Source: Earliella scabrosa (taxonomy: Eukaryota > Basidiomycota > Agaricomycetes > Polyporales > Polyporaceae). From it: a stretch of 64,000 bases of DNA. A program made the translations under genes and the position numbers. The stretch is from positions 372,001-436,000 of the forward strand of contig JABYQQ010000022.1 of NCBI GenBank assembly GCA_022605405.1. Reading direction: 5' to 3'. The notes below the pieces were generated by a model. That model had not been told where the DNA came from and ran no database searches. It saw only the letters and a list, made by a program, of their open reading frames with translations. Positions 1 to 13,024 of the stretch are shown piece after piece. The first letter of the stretch is position 1. Every line of letters begins with the position of its first letter.

Positions 1-1076
1 CGGGTATTTGTCCTTCCGACGGTCAATGCTCGGGCGCAGAGGAGCCTCATGTCCCTCGAAGACCAAGTTCTGTGGTGAGTTTCATCGGGTGCGTCTCCCG
101 ATCTCTGACTGAATTGCCAGGCGTTACTCATGCGGAGCATTCCACTGCATGCTGCAATTTAACTCGACATGCACTATGTCCACGGTGTCCCACCATGAGG
201 GGATCACACAGTGGTAGCGTGATAGGATGCGAAGCTGTGCTGGAATGACAGCTACGACAGGGATGCAGCGCTCTGACTGACACGGTTCCACTACTTAGCG
301 TACCGAGATAATCCTCGGTCCTACCCTCGTCGCGAATGCTCGCAAAGCAGGTCTCACCAAGGGTGTCTTTCGGGAGATCGGTGCATACGACTCTAGTCAC
401 AACTCACATTGATGATGTCAGATATTCGGACGCTGCATGTGCGAGTCCAATGCCGCGGCGTCTGAAGGCTGTGAAGGGGATGCAGAAGGCGTGCGGTCAA
501 TGTCCGCAGATTGCAGATGCTTCTACCGCCTGTGTCGGGCGCTGAGTGAATCCTCCAAAGGGTCCTCATGCCTGCCGTTTGACCCCCCGCCTATCTCTTC
601 TCATCTCTCTCTCCTACCCGTACGCAAACCTCTGCCCCTCCTAGTCCCTTCAGCGTGCGATCAGTGCAAGTGAATCATCTGTGAGGCTAGACATATTCTC
701 TACATATTCGGTATTTTGGTTCTGATTCACCACCTATGATTCATGAACCTCTATTGTAGCGACACCCCGTCCTCGGCTGTTGCGATATCGACTCTCTATC
801 CTTTCCCTACCCCCATCTCACCTCCCCTCCACAACTTCCACCCTCCCTCTTCCCTCCTCTCAGCCTCGTATCATCATTCTCGCAAGGTGAGAACTCTTCC
901 TTGCTCCTTCGATCCCCGCGAGGTGTATATTGATAGCATACCCCAGTCTTGGCCGTTGTCCTTTCGGGTTCCTATCCGTTTTGAACACCGACACCTACCA
1001 CTTTGTATGTATGACTGATACGAATCTCATCGTGTCTGGTTTTGACCATATGACCGTAGCTTCCCGAATCCCCCAT
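1..1076. promoter_or_regulatory. Upstream region of HET1, no gene seen
   Basis: No ORF here resembles a known protein. The stretch from about 786 to 870 is strongly pyrimidine-rich on the plus strand, as is common just upstream of fungal transcription starts, and lies within 300 bases of the HET1 start. A possible 5' leader intron donor (gtgaga) lies near 886, but no acceptor can be fixed. The assignment as promoter or leader is inference from position and composition. Confidence 0.35.
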
Positions 1077-3816
1077 ATGCGGCTCCTCGACACAAAAACC
1101 CTCAAACTCAAGTCCTTCGTATCCCCGGAGGCCGTGAAGGAGGGCTACGTCATTCTCTCCCACGTATGGGATGAGAAGGAGGATTCGTTTCAGGACCTGG
1201 AGGCCATCCACGCACGGTGCTTCATGTACGGCGAGCGCCCCCATGACCTTGTTTCCAAGAAGATCAAGAAGTGCTGCGAGGTTGCAGCTCGTCGCGGATA
1301 CAAGTGGGTATGGATCGACACCTGCTGTATTGACAAGACGAGCAGCGCCGAGCTTTCCGAGGCCATCAACTCGATGTACCGCTACTACGCGCTCTCGCTA
1401 GTCTGCTTTGCCTACCTCAGCGATATTCACGTTGTTCGATCGGATCCGAGATTCTTCTTTGAGATCTATGTGGACGAGCAAGTGAGCTTTGTCAGAAGCG
1501 CTTGGCACACGAGGGGCTGGACTCTGCAGGAGCTGATTGCACCACCAATGGTTCAGTTCTATAATGCACAGTGGATCACTGTCGGAACAAAGTTCAACCT
1601 TGCTCACAAACTTGAAGACATCACACACATCCCTGCATCTATCCTTCGATTCGAAGAACCTCTTTCACGTTCAAGCACCGCACAAAAACTATCCTGGGCT
1701 TCCCGTCGGAAGACTACACGGCCTGAAGACAAAGCATATTGCCTCTTTGGTCTCCTTGATATCAACATGCCCACTCTGTATGGCGAAGGAGGAACGAAGG
1801 CCTTTCGGCGTCTGCAAGAGGAACTCCTCAAAAGATCTACAGACACTACTCTGCTTGCCTGGGGAGCAGCTTACGAGTTATATGAGCTACACAGTGCCTT
1901 CCACGAAGGAAATGCCCATCCTGCGGCCCTTCTCGCCGACGACCCGTCTCAATATGACGATGATAAACGTCATGGAGGATATGTGATGACCGGTCAATCA
2001 CATCCATCGTCACAGGGGGACCTACAAACTGTGAATATAATCATCCTTTCTCATGTTGCCAGTGAGAACTTCACTAATGTATCATATGCAAAAGGATCAT
2101 TTCAGAACAATCGAAGTCACTCCACATGGACTTAAAATGCACATTCCCATCATAGCGATCAACAGTTTCTTATGTGGAGATATGGCTTGGATGGCCCAGG
2201 ATCGGTTATCAAGTGAACATTACCATCTCCTCCTCTGTCTTGGCAAATCCTCTACATCTTCCAGGACACAGCGAAGCCCATCACCCTTCTGCTATATACA
2301 CCAAACAGGCACACCAAAGGGCTACAGCCGCCTACTTCGAGTACCCAGCCATGAATATGAGCTTGCAGCTCAGAACAGCCAGTGGAGCGATTTCTACCTG
2401 AGCGAACCCCAAGCGGACTTGAACTCCCTAGGCCCCCGTGTATACATCCCCTCGAGTCACAACCTCAAAAGTCCAATACGGATACCCGAGCATCTGATTG
2501 CAGACATCTTATCCAAGTATGACTTGGGATCTACTGTTGTGGTCGCCGACGAACGAGGACAATGGGATCGCAACCTGGAATCGCGCAACGAACAACACAT
2601 AGCGTTAAAGTTCAGGCTAGAATTGAGCTTCGGTGTCACCATGGTTTTTGCTTTTCTCTTCGGCAGATGTCACAGCAATCTGAAGGAACTTTGGGCCAAC
2701 ACCACTCTTCTGAACAATATAAAACAGCCTCTTCGTCCATATCACGACTGCACTACAGATCACATCTCCTCCTGGCCTCACATGACCCGGAACTTCCTAT
2801 ATCTACTGCCAACGCCAGGATCTGTTCTGGATCCGGCCGCTTTTGCCACATGTGGACTGCAATTCTCCCAAAATCACCAGCCAACCTACCACTGGGAGTC
2901 ATCCGAGCCATTCAGAGTTACCTTGAAAAAGCTCGAATTCGACACTACCACGGACAGTTTGATGAGAATCCCGGAGGTGGTGAAAGTCCTGGGGTTCCTC
3001 ACGGATTGTGGTCCCATCCGCATTCCCAAACATTTCCTCAACCTCGCCGGTCATGTGCACTGGAATTGGCCAATCGTCAACTATGTAGACCCAGTCCAGA
3101 TACCCTGGTCCGGTATACCACCCATCAGATTGGCGATCTCTGTGATCCAACTTGGAGTTGACAGCAGTAGGAGGTACATGGTTCTCCAGTTTGGACGATG
3201 CAAGCGGCGCGCTCCAGAATCTGTACTATCACCAACCGCTAGTGAAGATGGTGCCCTATGGGCGAACATATATCTCGCTGAACATGCCCAACTCCCCCTC
3301 AGCCAGGCGTCCTCCCCCAATCATGACTGTTCCACCGACCACATTCACTCCTGGCCGGACATGAGACGTGTTGTCAGATCAACTCTCTCCGATAGGTTCA
3401 ATCCGCAATGGCGTGCCATTATGGAGCTCCATCTCAAGTTCTCCCCCAGTGATTCATCTGGGGACGAGGATTCAGTCACTCTTACGGAACTGAGAGCAGT
3501 AAATTTGGGACGTCAATGGGATGCGCGGGACCTGGATTCGGATTCGGATGACAAAGTTGCCCCAGAAATCAAACTGGTACGAGAGCCCGAGGACTCCGCT
3601 ACCATCACCGCTTCTGCTCCTCCGTCCCCGGAAACACCTCACACTCTCCTACCGCACCTAACACCGACCCAGGCAGCCTCATCGCAGGAGTTGGGAATTG
3701 AACCAACGGTTGAATCGAAGAAAAGGAAGTGTGAGTGCTCAACACGACGTTCAACTTTGATCCAACTTGTCGGACTGACGCGCACCTCAGTTTGGCAGGT
3801 GGTTATGGAAGGCTGA
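1077..3816 (+). CDS. HET-domain protein (HET1), heterokaryon-incompatibility type
   Basis: HET domains act in fungal allorecognition and cell death after fusion of unlike hyphae. The start at 1077 (MRLLDTKTL) aligns with the starts of HET2 and HET3; the frame is open further upstream, but only this ATG matches. Exon 1 (1077-2030) carries the whole domain: EGYVILSHVWDE near residue 25, the core YKWVWIDTCCIDK and YRYYALSLVC, RGWTLQELIAP, then RRKTTRPEDKAYCLFGL and MPTLYGEG. Intron 2031-2094 is phase 0, has an ACTAAT-like branch site, and sits exactly where HET2 and HET3 have theirs. The C-terminal half (GLKMHIPI onward) is a family-specific region of unknown function. A canonical 60-base intron (3731-3790, gtgagt to ctcag) may also be spliced; it keeps the frame and the stop, giving 891 or 871 residues. 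The domain call is secure, a role in incompatibility is inferred, and no NACHT or WD repeats follow. Confidence 0.9.
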
Positions 3817-4770
3817 AGCCACTTCTCTCCCACAATGGCCACTCCTCTCCTACAATGGCCACTTCGGACTCATATCTGAACGTCTCTGCTTGTATTTGTA
3901 TCCACCCACATGCCTCCTCACCTATTCCTGCGCTCGACTCGGCCGTTCACCGTTGTTCCACGTTCCACACCATATCGCCCGTGTATGTACCAGTGTCCGA
4001 ACGAACTCCAAACCTCTAGAATTCGAACTCCCCAGGCACAAGATTCTTCCAAGCTGAACATGGCGGTAATGATTGTACGCCTGAGGATGGACATGAACTA
4101 CCTAAACCGAGACTAACAGCGTTAGACAACCTCGACATGAGCGACATTGCGGATGGGTATCCTGCACATCCTTGCTCCAGCAGGGTATGAATCCGTGCCG
4201 AGCCAACGCTGATGAACATCGAGGCAGGGACGGTGGAGCATTCATGCATCATGTATTGGTACATATTCAATGCATTCCCTGGTGTAGGTGATCTATCTCC
4301 ACGGCGCGTCGCGCGTGCAGACATTCGCAGTATCTTCGCTGTCACATGCGCGGGGCCTACATAGGTCGATCCTATTGCCATTCGAATACGACTCGAGACG
4401 GATGAGCAGCGTACATGGATGAGAGCTGCTATCATGAGTGAGCAACCCGTCGATGGAACATGGTGTATCTGCTGGTTGTCAGTGTCGGATCCGGTCATGG
4501 AACTTCAGGAGGCGTCGTGGCGGCTGTCGAAGCTGATCATGTACAGCGGGTGACCTGGGCAGTACCTGTTGATCATCGGCTCGTGACTATGGACTCAAAT
4601 GCCTTGGTAGTTCTAGGTATAACCAGATCGTCTCTAGTGAGCCGTACATACACACTCAACACCACAAGACAACAACGTGCGCCTCGATCAATACCTGAAG
4701 AAACTCATCATCGAGTCAGCATGTAGCACAGCGGACTGCACAGCGTACGCACCAAACAATCTCCGGACCA
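3817..4770. other. Intergenic, convergent 3' ends of HET1 and FB1
   Basis: HET1 ends at 3816 and FB1, on the opposite strand, ends at 4771, so both genes point into this stretch. ORFs of up to 160 codons occur (minus strand, 4016-4498) but show no motif, repeat or plausible splice partner. I see nothing I can call. Confidence 0.5.
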
Positions 4771-6013
4771 CTAAACGAGTCGCCACTCATCCAGGTCCAC
4801 CTCGACCATAGGCAGCGCGTCGCATACGCGCCATGACCCCTTCTGGCACTTCCGTCCACGATCGAGGACAAGTCCCCGCGTGTCCGAGACGCAGATGTAC
4901 GTCACGAACCCATCGACACCTCTGTCAAGCCTCTGCATCCAATACGCTGCAAGCGCCTTGAACCTCCCGCGCTCCGTCCTATACGCCGAGATCCAGGTCG
5001 GCTGCCACACGATCGTCCGCAAGTTCGGCACCCCTTCGAAGGGCCGCGTAGGAGGGAGCGACCGCTGGATGTGTTTGAACACGGGATGCGGCACCGGCCA
5101 GAAGTCCCATTCTTCGGGTGCTTCTCGGCGAGGGGGGAACATCATCCACTTGCTCCTGGTGTCCCGAACCTCGAGGAACTCCAGCGCCGGCGCGTCGTCC
5201 ATCTCAGCCGTGATATACCCGGGCGACTCTTCGTCGAAGTCGACGGAGATTAGCCGAGCGACGCGGAGTGTTTTCACGGTGTGGCCGAACGTCTTCGCGA
5301 ACTGGGCGTAGACCCCGCGTAGCTTGTCCGAACGGACGCGGATGGTTACAGAGGTCGCGGTCGGCAATGGAGAGTGGACGTGAGCGACGGCGGTCGTGGA
5401 AAGGGTGAGGCATTGTAGTCGGACGAGCGAGGCGAGGGAGAGGTCCGTGACCAGGGGTATGTCGAGGACGAGGTCTTCAACGTTTGTGACAGCGTCGAGA
5501 ACCTTCGACAACACGCTCTCAAGCGACTCGTTGTAGGAGCCGGCAGCTTTTTCGAGCCAGGTGAGTTCGAGCGATCGCAACCTATGCGCTCTCGACCGCC
5601 CTTCCTTCCCAACCACCGGATCGTTCAATGCCAGCCACAAGGACTGAAGGGCGGCTGGTGAGCGCACGGTGATGTTGCGGAAGCGATAACACTCTGTTTG
5701 GAATTGAAGGGCATTGCAGGTTCCTGCGAGTTGAGCGAGGCTGTGTTCGTCCATCACGGAGAGAATCTGGTTGCCAATATCGACCGGGAGGTCGAGTAGG
5801 GGCGAGAAGCCGGCGCTGCGGTCATAAGGGTTGTACCTCAACTTGTAAGCCTTAGGTCGCTGTTTCTGATCCCTGCACGGTTTTCGCGAGGCCTTGGGCG
5901 GACATTAGTCTCCTGAACGGAGTAGGGAACGATAAACATACCGGTGCCCGCAACTTTGCCGAATTCTTCCCAATGCTGTGGTGATGGCGATCCCTGTCGT
6001 GTGGAGAAGTCAT
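4771..6013 (-). CDS. F-box-like protein with leucine-rich tail (FB1)
   Basis: Two exons: 6013-5942 (24 codons, starting MTSPHDRDRHHHS) and 5850-4771, joined in phase 0 across a 91-base intron (gtatgt donor, ctaag acceptor). The predicted protein has 383 residues. An F-box-like segment lies at about residues 40-75 (LLDLPVDIGNQILSVMDEHS, then LAQLAGTCNAL), followed by leucine-rich strands such as RLRSLELTWL and ALEFLEVRD and the module NLRTIVWQPTW that recurs in the other copies. F-box proteins are the substrate-binding subunits of SCF ubiquitin ligases, binding Skp1 through the F-box; the substrate is unknown. This is the first of nine minus-strand copies. It belongs to a short subtype with the F-box near the N terminus, as do FB4 and FB10. 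No lesion is visible. Confidence 0.8.
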
Positions 6014-7661
6014 GGTGGGAGAAGACAGAGGATATGATCTGAGTGAGAAGAGTGGTGGCACTGGAATGGCACTGGTGTTGTTCAAGTTGAATGCGCGAGA
6101 CCAGAAGTTGAAGAAGCGCGTCGAGCTTATGTAAGGCGCCCACAGGCGCCCACTCGGCTCTTCGTTCGCGACTTGGGGTCGACGACGCCCAGGAGCCGAC
6201 CTACCTAGGCTCGCTAGCCAGCCTTTGCTCGAGCGACGAGGATCGGGCCTCCAGGATACAAGGGAATGACTATGGATTGATGTAGTAGCACTTGCAGATC
6301 GTCATAGTAGACGAGTGTCAAGACTATCGCCCAACGATGAGATTGTCGCAACCTCAAGAGCAACTCCAGTCAGCAAGAGACGAGACGACACTGGGTGAAG
6401 GTGATCAGTTGACAGGACTTCAGTAGCTATCGTAAACACAGCTATGAGGATACGTACGAGCGTCGCGACTTGCGTTCGGGCATGAAGACTGCGGACGGTC
6501 CCTCAGCGTACACCCCAGACAAGAGCGATGGGTTGCAGTAATGTCGGCTGAAGCCACGAAACAGCTTGGTGGCAACCACTGCTAGGTATTGATTGAGGTG
6601 ACATATGGAATGTTAGGTCGGAGAAGAGAAAGATTCGAGAGAGGACGTCGCGACTCCGAGTCAGCAGCAGGTGGTGGGTATGCGAGTCAGTGACTCGGAT
6701 CTATACGGATGCCATTTCTCAGCAAACGGACACCCCATGCGACGCGTCTCAGAAGGAGGTCTCTGCACATGTCGCAGAGTAGTAAGAACAATATTTGGAA
6801 GCTCCTGTGCTTGCGAGATGCAGCAGCGGTGTCGTATACCATACGACACTCACTGACCGAACGAAGACTTGGAGGCACATAATACAACGCACCTGGAAGC
6901 CCTGTCTATAGAACCAAACCACACAACGCGACTGCGTCAAGGGATCGCAGGGCCGGGCTCTGCAAAGGATCATGCTTCAAGATGTGTCGGATTCAGACAC
7001 GCATAAGTATTGTTGCAAAATTGTCGGGGAGCGATACGCACCGACGAGAGCTCCAATCGAAGTGTCCACAAGGCTTCAACACCTGCAAAACCTGCACTAA
7101 CTCCATACAGTGCTTTCCAGATGCATTGCCGGCTTTCGGTGGGTTGAAGACTTGAGCGATGCGATGACGCACGTCGCAGACATAGAACTTGCGAGCTGGG
7201 CTACCGCATGACGACGAGAGGTCCACGACAATCTGAGAGTAGAGGCAATGAATGATACGCAAATTCAGGCAGACGTCGCAGAGAGTAGCACAGCACGAGT
7301 GGTAGAACAGAGAACGAGATGGTGGCAGGAAGGAGGCAACGCGCTGAGCGCCAGAGGCAAGCCGTCCGCTCTTTCTCTCCAACAACCACCTCGAGCAACT
7401 CGCCTTTGATGAAGGACACGTTCTATTGCGCACAAGCGGGTCTATACTATACACGAACACCGAGATTGGATCCCAACAGGATGCTAGCCATCCAACGGAC
7501 TCAAGCTGGGGCGGTCAGAATGATATCCAGTGTCCGGTCGCCCTCCTGACTCGCCGTCCTGACTCGGAGGTGATCTCGAAGGGAGTAGGGCCCCGGACGC
7601 GCTCCTGTAGGTAATCCTATGTCAGGCTCTGCGTCACGAATATGTGCGCACAGCACTCACC
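6014..7661. other. Intergenic, no gene seen
   Basis: This 1.6-kb gap separates the FB1 start from the FB2 stop. ORFs stay under 160 codons on both strands, and none shows the F-box, HET or leucine-rich signatures of the neighbours. The part next to 6013 should contain the FB1 promoter. Nothing else is supportable. Confidence 0.4.
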
Positions 7662-9685
7662 TCATTCTCTCAGATCCACGAACGTGTTCGGAACCGGGAC
7701 GTACTGCGGTTTCTCGACGGACAAGTCCAGCTGCAGGCAGCGTCCACTCCCGAGCAAAATAGTCAACATGGCCTGCGGTGCCACGTCCCGCAACTCCTGT
7801 CGACCCCGGTCCACGACATCATGGTACGCACCCCCAGGCAAGGTCACGTCGTCCGGATAGTACTTCCACTTCGATGCCCACACCACAGACCGCAATGCAG
7901 GCAAAGGCCGCGCAGGGTATTCGATCTCGTTCCCCCAATCATCATCGTTCTCGTCCGCCTCGTCATCATCGTTCTCGTCCGCCTCGTCATCATCGTTCTC
8001 AGCCACCTCGTCATCATCGTACTCTGCACACCCAGCGTACACGATAAGCGATGGCTGGGAAATCATGTACCGAGGTGAGTGCGCAATGTATCTGATTCGG
8101 AACCTGCAAAAGGACGTACGAAATACATTGGCCCGTCGTACACCTCGAAGTGCTCCAGCAGCGGCACGTCGATCTTCGCCAAAATCATTGCCGGGCTGTC
8201 GTTAAAGAACTGATCTAGCTCTATACGCTCAATGCGCAGCCGCGTCAACGTGTTGCGGAAGTGCACAATGGGTCGGTACCACCGCATTGTCCTTTCCAAG
8301 TTGACGATCAGGCAGAGATTCGTCAGGAGTGGGAGCGGTTCGTCGAGCGTGTTCGCGAACGCGGGCCACGCGGTCAGAGAGCGCACGGTCCGCGGCAGGA
8401 CGCTGCCGTACCCGTAGAGGAATGCGAATGCAGGGTCGGCCAGCTCAACTATGTTGTCAAAGACCGGGTTCGGCTTGTCGTTCCAGTGACTCTCTCTGCC
8501 TGGCGGAACGTGAATTTCGAGGTGCGCGAGTCTGTGCCCCGGTGGAGAGAGCGCGCGCATGAGGCTGTCGAAATTGATCCTCGTATTTCTGGTGTTGACG
8601 GGCTGGTTCCAGTCGAGGGTGAGCGCCTTGATCCTCTGCGCCCTCTGCGGGTGGTCCAGGACGCTCTTGCAGAACCGGTCGAAGGCCTGCGCGGAGTAGA
8701 TGCGGGCGTTCTCGTAGAGAACCTTCTCCGCGATCGCGCAGAGCGTGGAGGATGTCCTCGCGAGATACACGAGGTCGCGGTGACGCTTGATGTGTTTGCA
8801 GATCTCCATCCAGACCTCCGGGGGGAGGGACTTGGAGAACGTGGAGATGCTCGACTGGTAGAGGCACTTGGTGATGCGCTTCCCGTCTGAATCGGGGCGC
8901 GCCGGACTGCCTGGAGCTGCCGTAGCCTGGGGGTTCGTCTCGGACAGTACTTTGAATGTCTCTCCGACTGGCGAAGTCGGCGTAGGGCAGGATCCTTCGT
9001 GAACAGCGACCGCTGTGTGGTGACCCTTGGTCGCGTCCATATCTCCTGATCCCTTCACGGAGAACGTGATATGGCCCGTGTCTGACATATCACCCAGGAT
9101 CTTGTATCGCGGCGTATACCGGGATGGATACAAAAATGTTGTCTCCGGGCGATTCGAGAAGGCATCCGGTCCTGCTGCTTCTAGGTAGATATCGTCACTG
9201 TCTGGCCAATCGAACAGCGTTACGAGCCCGTCCTCCGCCGCCGCGGTGCTGAAGGGATGGGTGTCCTGGTTCAAGTTGGAGTGGTCGGTGGGTACATGTT
9301 GTACTGCTTCCATTTGGGTGTGGCGTAGGTTCTCTCTTGTGACCACGTCGGACTCCGAAGACCCCACATCCGAGGGCAGGGATTGGTGGGACGTCGCAGC
9401 GTCGAGCAAAATGGCTGGCGTTGTGGTCTCCGAGTCGGAAGTCCTCGTCTGACGAGTGGAGCCACTTGCTGCGGTGTGGTCGACCTGGGCGGTCGTTGCG
9501 ATGAGGGTGAGTGTTTCGTCCGACGTTGCTTCCTCCTGTAGTATGCGGTTGATTCAGCACCAGCTGGCAGGGTCGAACCAGTGAAAGATATGGCAGGCAC
9601 TCACTGGAGAGAACACCTTGCTCGTCGGCTCGCTGGACGGACGGCTAGGGCCTGATGCGGGCGGTAACAGCGGAGGTGAGTGCAT
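7662..9685 (-). CDS. Long-subtype F-box-like protein (FB2) with an acidic repeat
   Basis: Three exons in phase 0: 9685-9605 (MHSPPLLPPASG), 9535-8120 and 8054-7662, giving 629 residues. The introns of 69 and 65 bases have gtgagt/ctacag and gtacgt/cccag ends and match FB3 in position. A variable Ser/Thr-rich region of about 260 residues precedes the F-box-like segment (SLPPEVWMEICKHIKRHRDL, near residue 265). Leucine-rich strands follow (LAHLEIHVPP, LLTNLCLIVN, LLEHFEVYDG). The last exon begins with an Asp/Glu/Asn run encoded by 24-base tandem repeats and continues into the shared C-terminal module (LRSVVWASKW, LPGGAYH, PQYVPV). The likely role is an SCF-type substrate receptor of unknown target. 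FB3 is the closest copy; both share an identical DNA stretch encoding RAQRIKALTLD. Confidence 0.82.
7941..8024 (+). repeat. 24-bp coding minisatellite in FB2, about 3.5 copies
   Basis: Units start at 7941, 7965 and 7989, with a partial unit from 8013; the first two are identical and the third has three changes. On the minus strand each unit encodes eight residues of the type ENDDDEAD, so copy-number change keeps the frame. The run sits at the start of the last FB2 exon, between the leucine-rich region and the C-terminal module. FB3 lacks it at the same place, so it arose after the FB2/FB3 duplication or was lost in FB3. Confidence 0.9.
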
Positions 9686-10239
9686 CGTCGTCACGTATGG
9701 GAATCGAAATGAGCAATCGAGTGATTATAATCTCTCAACGTGCGGAAGAGGACGGATGGGAGTTCACAAGAGCGTGGAAGGAGGCAGAGCACAGTGCGTG
9801 GACATTTATATGTACGACCGGTTGCAACACGTGCCCTCAGAGTTCTGGTCAACGCGTCTCTCTTCAATTGTTCCCCACTTCACTTTGTGACCCGACTATG
9901 CGCTTGGTCATAGCCATGTCGAAGCGCCCGGAGACGACCTACGGTCGCACTTAAGTACTCTCTGCAGAAACGTCATGCTCGATGAGTCTCAACTAATACT
10001 ATCTTTGGTATCACTCGTCAGGGAACACGTTAGATCGCGCTGATACATGATAATCTGGTGAATACCGCAATTGGGTCGCCAATGGCATGTGCCGGAGAAT
10101 GGTCCGACCGTCACGTCTTTGCGGCGACCAAGTGCCTCTGGTACTTCTTATGAGGCAACGTCCAGGAACACGCGGGCGGACCCAGCTTCTATTGTGGTGG
10201 GTCAGACACTATTGCGACCGAGGGCTGATGGCACTCACC
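9686..10239. promoter_or_regulatory. FB2 upstream region and FB3 downstream region
   Basis: No ORF with a recognisable motif. The part next to 9685 is the presumed FB2 promoter; the part next to 10240 is the FB3 3' end. A tatat-like tract lies near 9805, about 120 bases upstream of the FB2 start on the minus strand. The promoter role is inferred from position only. Confidence 0.35.
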
Positions 10240-12232
10240 TCATCCTCTCCAGTTGAGATCCGCGAACGTGTTCGCAACGGGGACGTACTGTGGGTTCTCG
10301 ACAGACAAGTCCAGCCGCATGCACCGTCCATTTGCGAGCAGAACAGTGAACATAGCCTGCGGTGCCATGACCTGGAGATTCCGTCGGCACTTCTCCAAGG
10401 CCCGGTAATACACTCCCCCAGGCCGGCTGATGTAGTCCGCTTGGTGCTGCCACTTCGAAGCCCACACGATCGAGCGCAAGGTAGGCGGTGCTGCAGCTTT
10501 GATTTGTGTGACATCGGGCTGAGATTCATCCAAGATCGCTCTGTACCCTACGGACGGCGGCTGTAGAACCATAAACAAGAGGTGAGTGCGTGTCAAAGAC
10601 TGCAGGCAACGAGACGGGACGTACGTTGCAGCTGGGCTGGTCATACACCTCGAAGTACTCCAGCAACGGCGCGTCGAGCTGCGCGAGAATGTTCGCGGGA
10701 CTGTCATCCCCGTAGCTGAGTAGCGTGTTGCGCTCAATCCGGAGCCTCTTCAGAGTGTTGCGGAAGAGTATGACAGCCAGCAATGGGGGCATCCCGATGG
10801 AAGACTCGACGTGCAGGCTCAGGCTGGTGATTGGCGGGAGCGGGGTGGCCAGTGTCTCCGCAAATACGCTGTACGCAGCCAAGGAGCGGATGGTTTGCGG
10901 CAGGACGATAGTCCAGCCGTAGAGAAACGCAGAGTCAGAATCCGTCTGGTCGACGGAATCCGGCCTGTCGGACCAGAGGGGTCGCCTGCCGGGCGGGACG
11001 AGAATCTCGAGGTGCGCGAGCCTGTGCCCAGGGAGGGAGAGGGCGTGCATGAGTCGCCCAAAGTTCCTCCTCGTTTGCTTCGTGATAGAGCGTGTTCTCA
11101 GGTCGAGCGTGAGCGCCTTGATCCTCTGCGCCCTCTGCGGGTGGTCCAGGACGCTCTCGCAGAAGCCGTCGAACGCAAATGGAGAACGAATGCGGACGTC
11201 TTCGTAGAGCACGTCCTCGGCGATTGTGCACAGAGCAGAGGATGTCATCGTGAGGTGCAGGAGACTCCGAGGGTCCTCGATGTACTTGCACACCTCCATC
11301 CACATCTCGGGGAGAAGTGACTTGGGCGACGTGGAGATGGAAGACTGACCGACGTCGGTGCTCGTGGTGTTGTCGAGCGTACCTGTCCACCATCCGAATG
11401 GTCCGTGGCCGGTGGTTTGAGAGCTGGACCCTTCATGGACACGAACAACCACCGCTTGGTCTCCGGTTTCGTCCGTATTCCCTGACCCCTCGATACTGCT
11501 TCCCATGCGGTCCGGGTCGGACTCCTCAAACAGGGCTTTGAACCGTTTGTGTTTCCTAGACTCTGTCGTTGACGTCTGACGTGCCTCCCTTTGAGCAGAG
11601 CTTGGAGAACTGGACTCCTTCTTAAAAGGTCTAGTGAAGCTGGTAGTTCCCGCGTCCGGGTCTGTAGCTGCAAACAGAGTCTTGTACCACTCGTACGTCG
11701 TCTTCGTCGGAGAGAGTACATGGTCCGACTGATCGACAGCGTGAACGTCCTGGTTAGCGCAACTGATGATTAGCTGTTCAGATGGTTTGATTGGTGCGTA
11801 GCTTCTAACCTGGGAAACCAGCTCAGGTGCATCGAACATGCTCGTCACGAGCGAGGGAAGATGGGAAGACTCCTCCAGTTGGCCTTCTCCCGCAGAAACA
11901 ATGGACGGGGCCAAAGCTGGGTAGGTATGTTCTTCTAACTCAACGGGGTTGAACGAGATGACAGGCGTTGCAGGTTGCGACTCAAAAGTGCTCGTCAGGC
12001 GTACGGAACCATCCACCACGGCGTTCTCGATGGTTGTTTGAGGAGGCTGGCCCAAGGTGAGTGTCACCTCCGATCCGTCTTCGTGCTAGTGGAGGGGTCA
12101 TGTTGATCTTTATAAACACAGTCACTGACGGAATACTGGGATACTCACCACTATGGAGACCACTTTTGTCTGTCCCCAAGGCGGGTGGTTTGGGTCGGAC
12201 GGTGGCGGTAACAGTGGAGGTAAGCCTTGCAT
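10240..12232 (-). CDS. Long-subtype F-box-like protein (FB3)
   Basis: Three exons in phase 0: 12232-12149 (MQGLPPLLPPPSD), 12085-10625 and 10560-10240, giving 621 residues. Introns of 63 and 64 bases sit where FB2 has its own. The start was chosen because the exon-1 DNA aligns with FB2 exon 1, and because the second exon resumes at the matching VTLTLGQ/ETLTLIA sequence. A divergent Ser/Thr-rich N-terminal region leads to the F-box-like segment (SLLPEMWMEVCKYIEDPRSL, near residue 285). Leucine-rich strands follow (RIKALTLDLR, LAHLEILVPP, LLEYFEVYDQ), then the C-terminal module (LRSIVWASKW, NPQYVPVANTF). No disabling change is visible. It is probably a Skp1-binding substrate receptor, inferred from family membership; the tandem partner of FB2, spaced about 2.6 kb stop to stop. 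Confidence 0.82.
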
Positions 12233-13024
12233 CGTCGTCGCGGCTAGTACTCAACCTCGCGACAATGGTGATGGAAGTTGGAAGACGTGTGTGAGAGGGA
12301 AGAGGACACAAGAATCGTCTTCAAGGTGGTGGAAGGAGACAAAGCAAGAGACGGACCACAAGCGGCCACGAGCGCGTATTGTACCGCCCTACACGTGCCT
12401 CGTCTGGTCCTGCTTTGCTCCCTGTTTGTTCTTCGTTCCAATGCCGTAGAGCCGTTTCTGAACATGCGCGACGATATGGGTTGTATATCAGGATACTTGC
12501 TTTTCGTACATATATGCTGCTTGGGACGACACAAAGAATATAATCAGACGCAGTTCCTTCCTTTTGTTCATTCATCGTTTGAGACGACATCGCGCGTGTT
12601 TCACTCGGACACAAGTCCAACTCGACCCCTTTCGACGATTCGTTTCAAGGTCAGTACACCATCACGGTTCAGTTTGGTACAATGTCCCTATTCAGAGCTA
12701 GCACTGCACCAAAGCAATGCAAAAGAGCATAATACATCTTTGTCGGTACAAAGGCGAGCGAAAGAACGTTACTGTCTGTGTTTAGTTCCCGCTGCTCTCC
12801 TGAACAGACGGCACGGGCTATATATACAGCATAATTATACACGGACTCTGCATCTCCTCGCATTCCTCCTCTGATTCCAACGACGCAGCCAACCACAACC
12901 GCGCCACACTACACCCGCGTTACCTTGTGCAATCTACAGCCAACGATAGGCAGCATAGATGCGAACGCATCCGCCCCTGCCATACCGCTCCTCATCGTCT
13001 CCAAACACCGTTCCCCTCCCAACC
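12233..13024. other. Intergenic, no gene seen
   Basis: It lies between the FB3 start and the FB4 stop. The longest ORF (plus strand, 12278-12874) has no recognisable motif and overlaps the presumed FB3 promoter. A tatata-containing tract lies near 12817. Nothing else is supportable. Confidence 0.4.

Noticed and set aside
8261..8890. 209-codon plus-strand ORF within FB2 and a similar one (10811-11320) within FB3
   Set aside because: Arg/Glu/Val-rich shadows of the leucine-rich coding strand; they appear at matching places in both copies because the copies are homologous.
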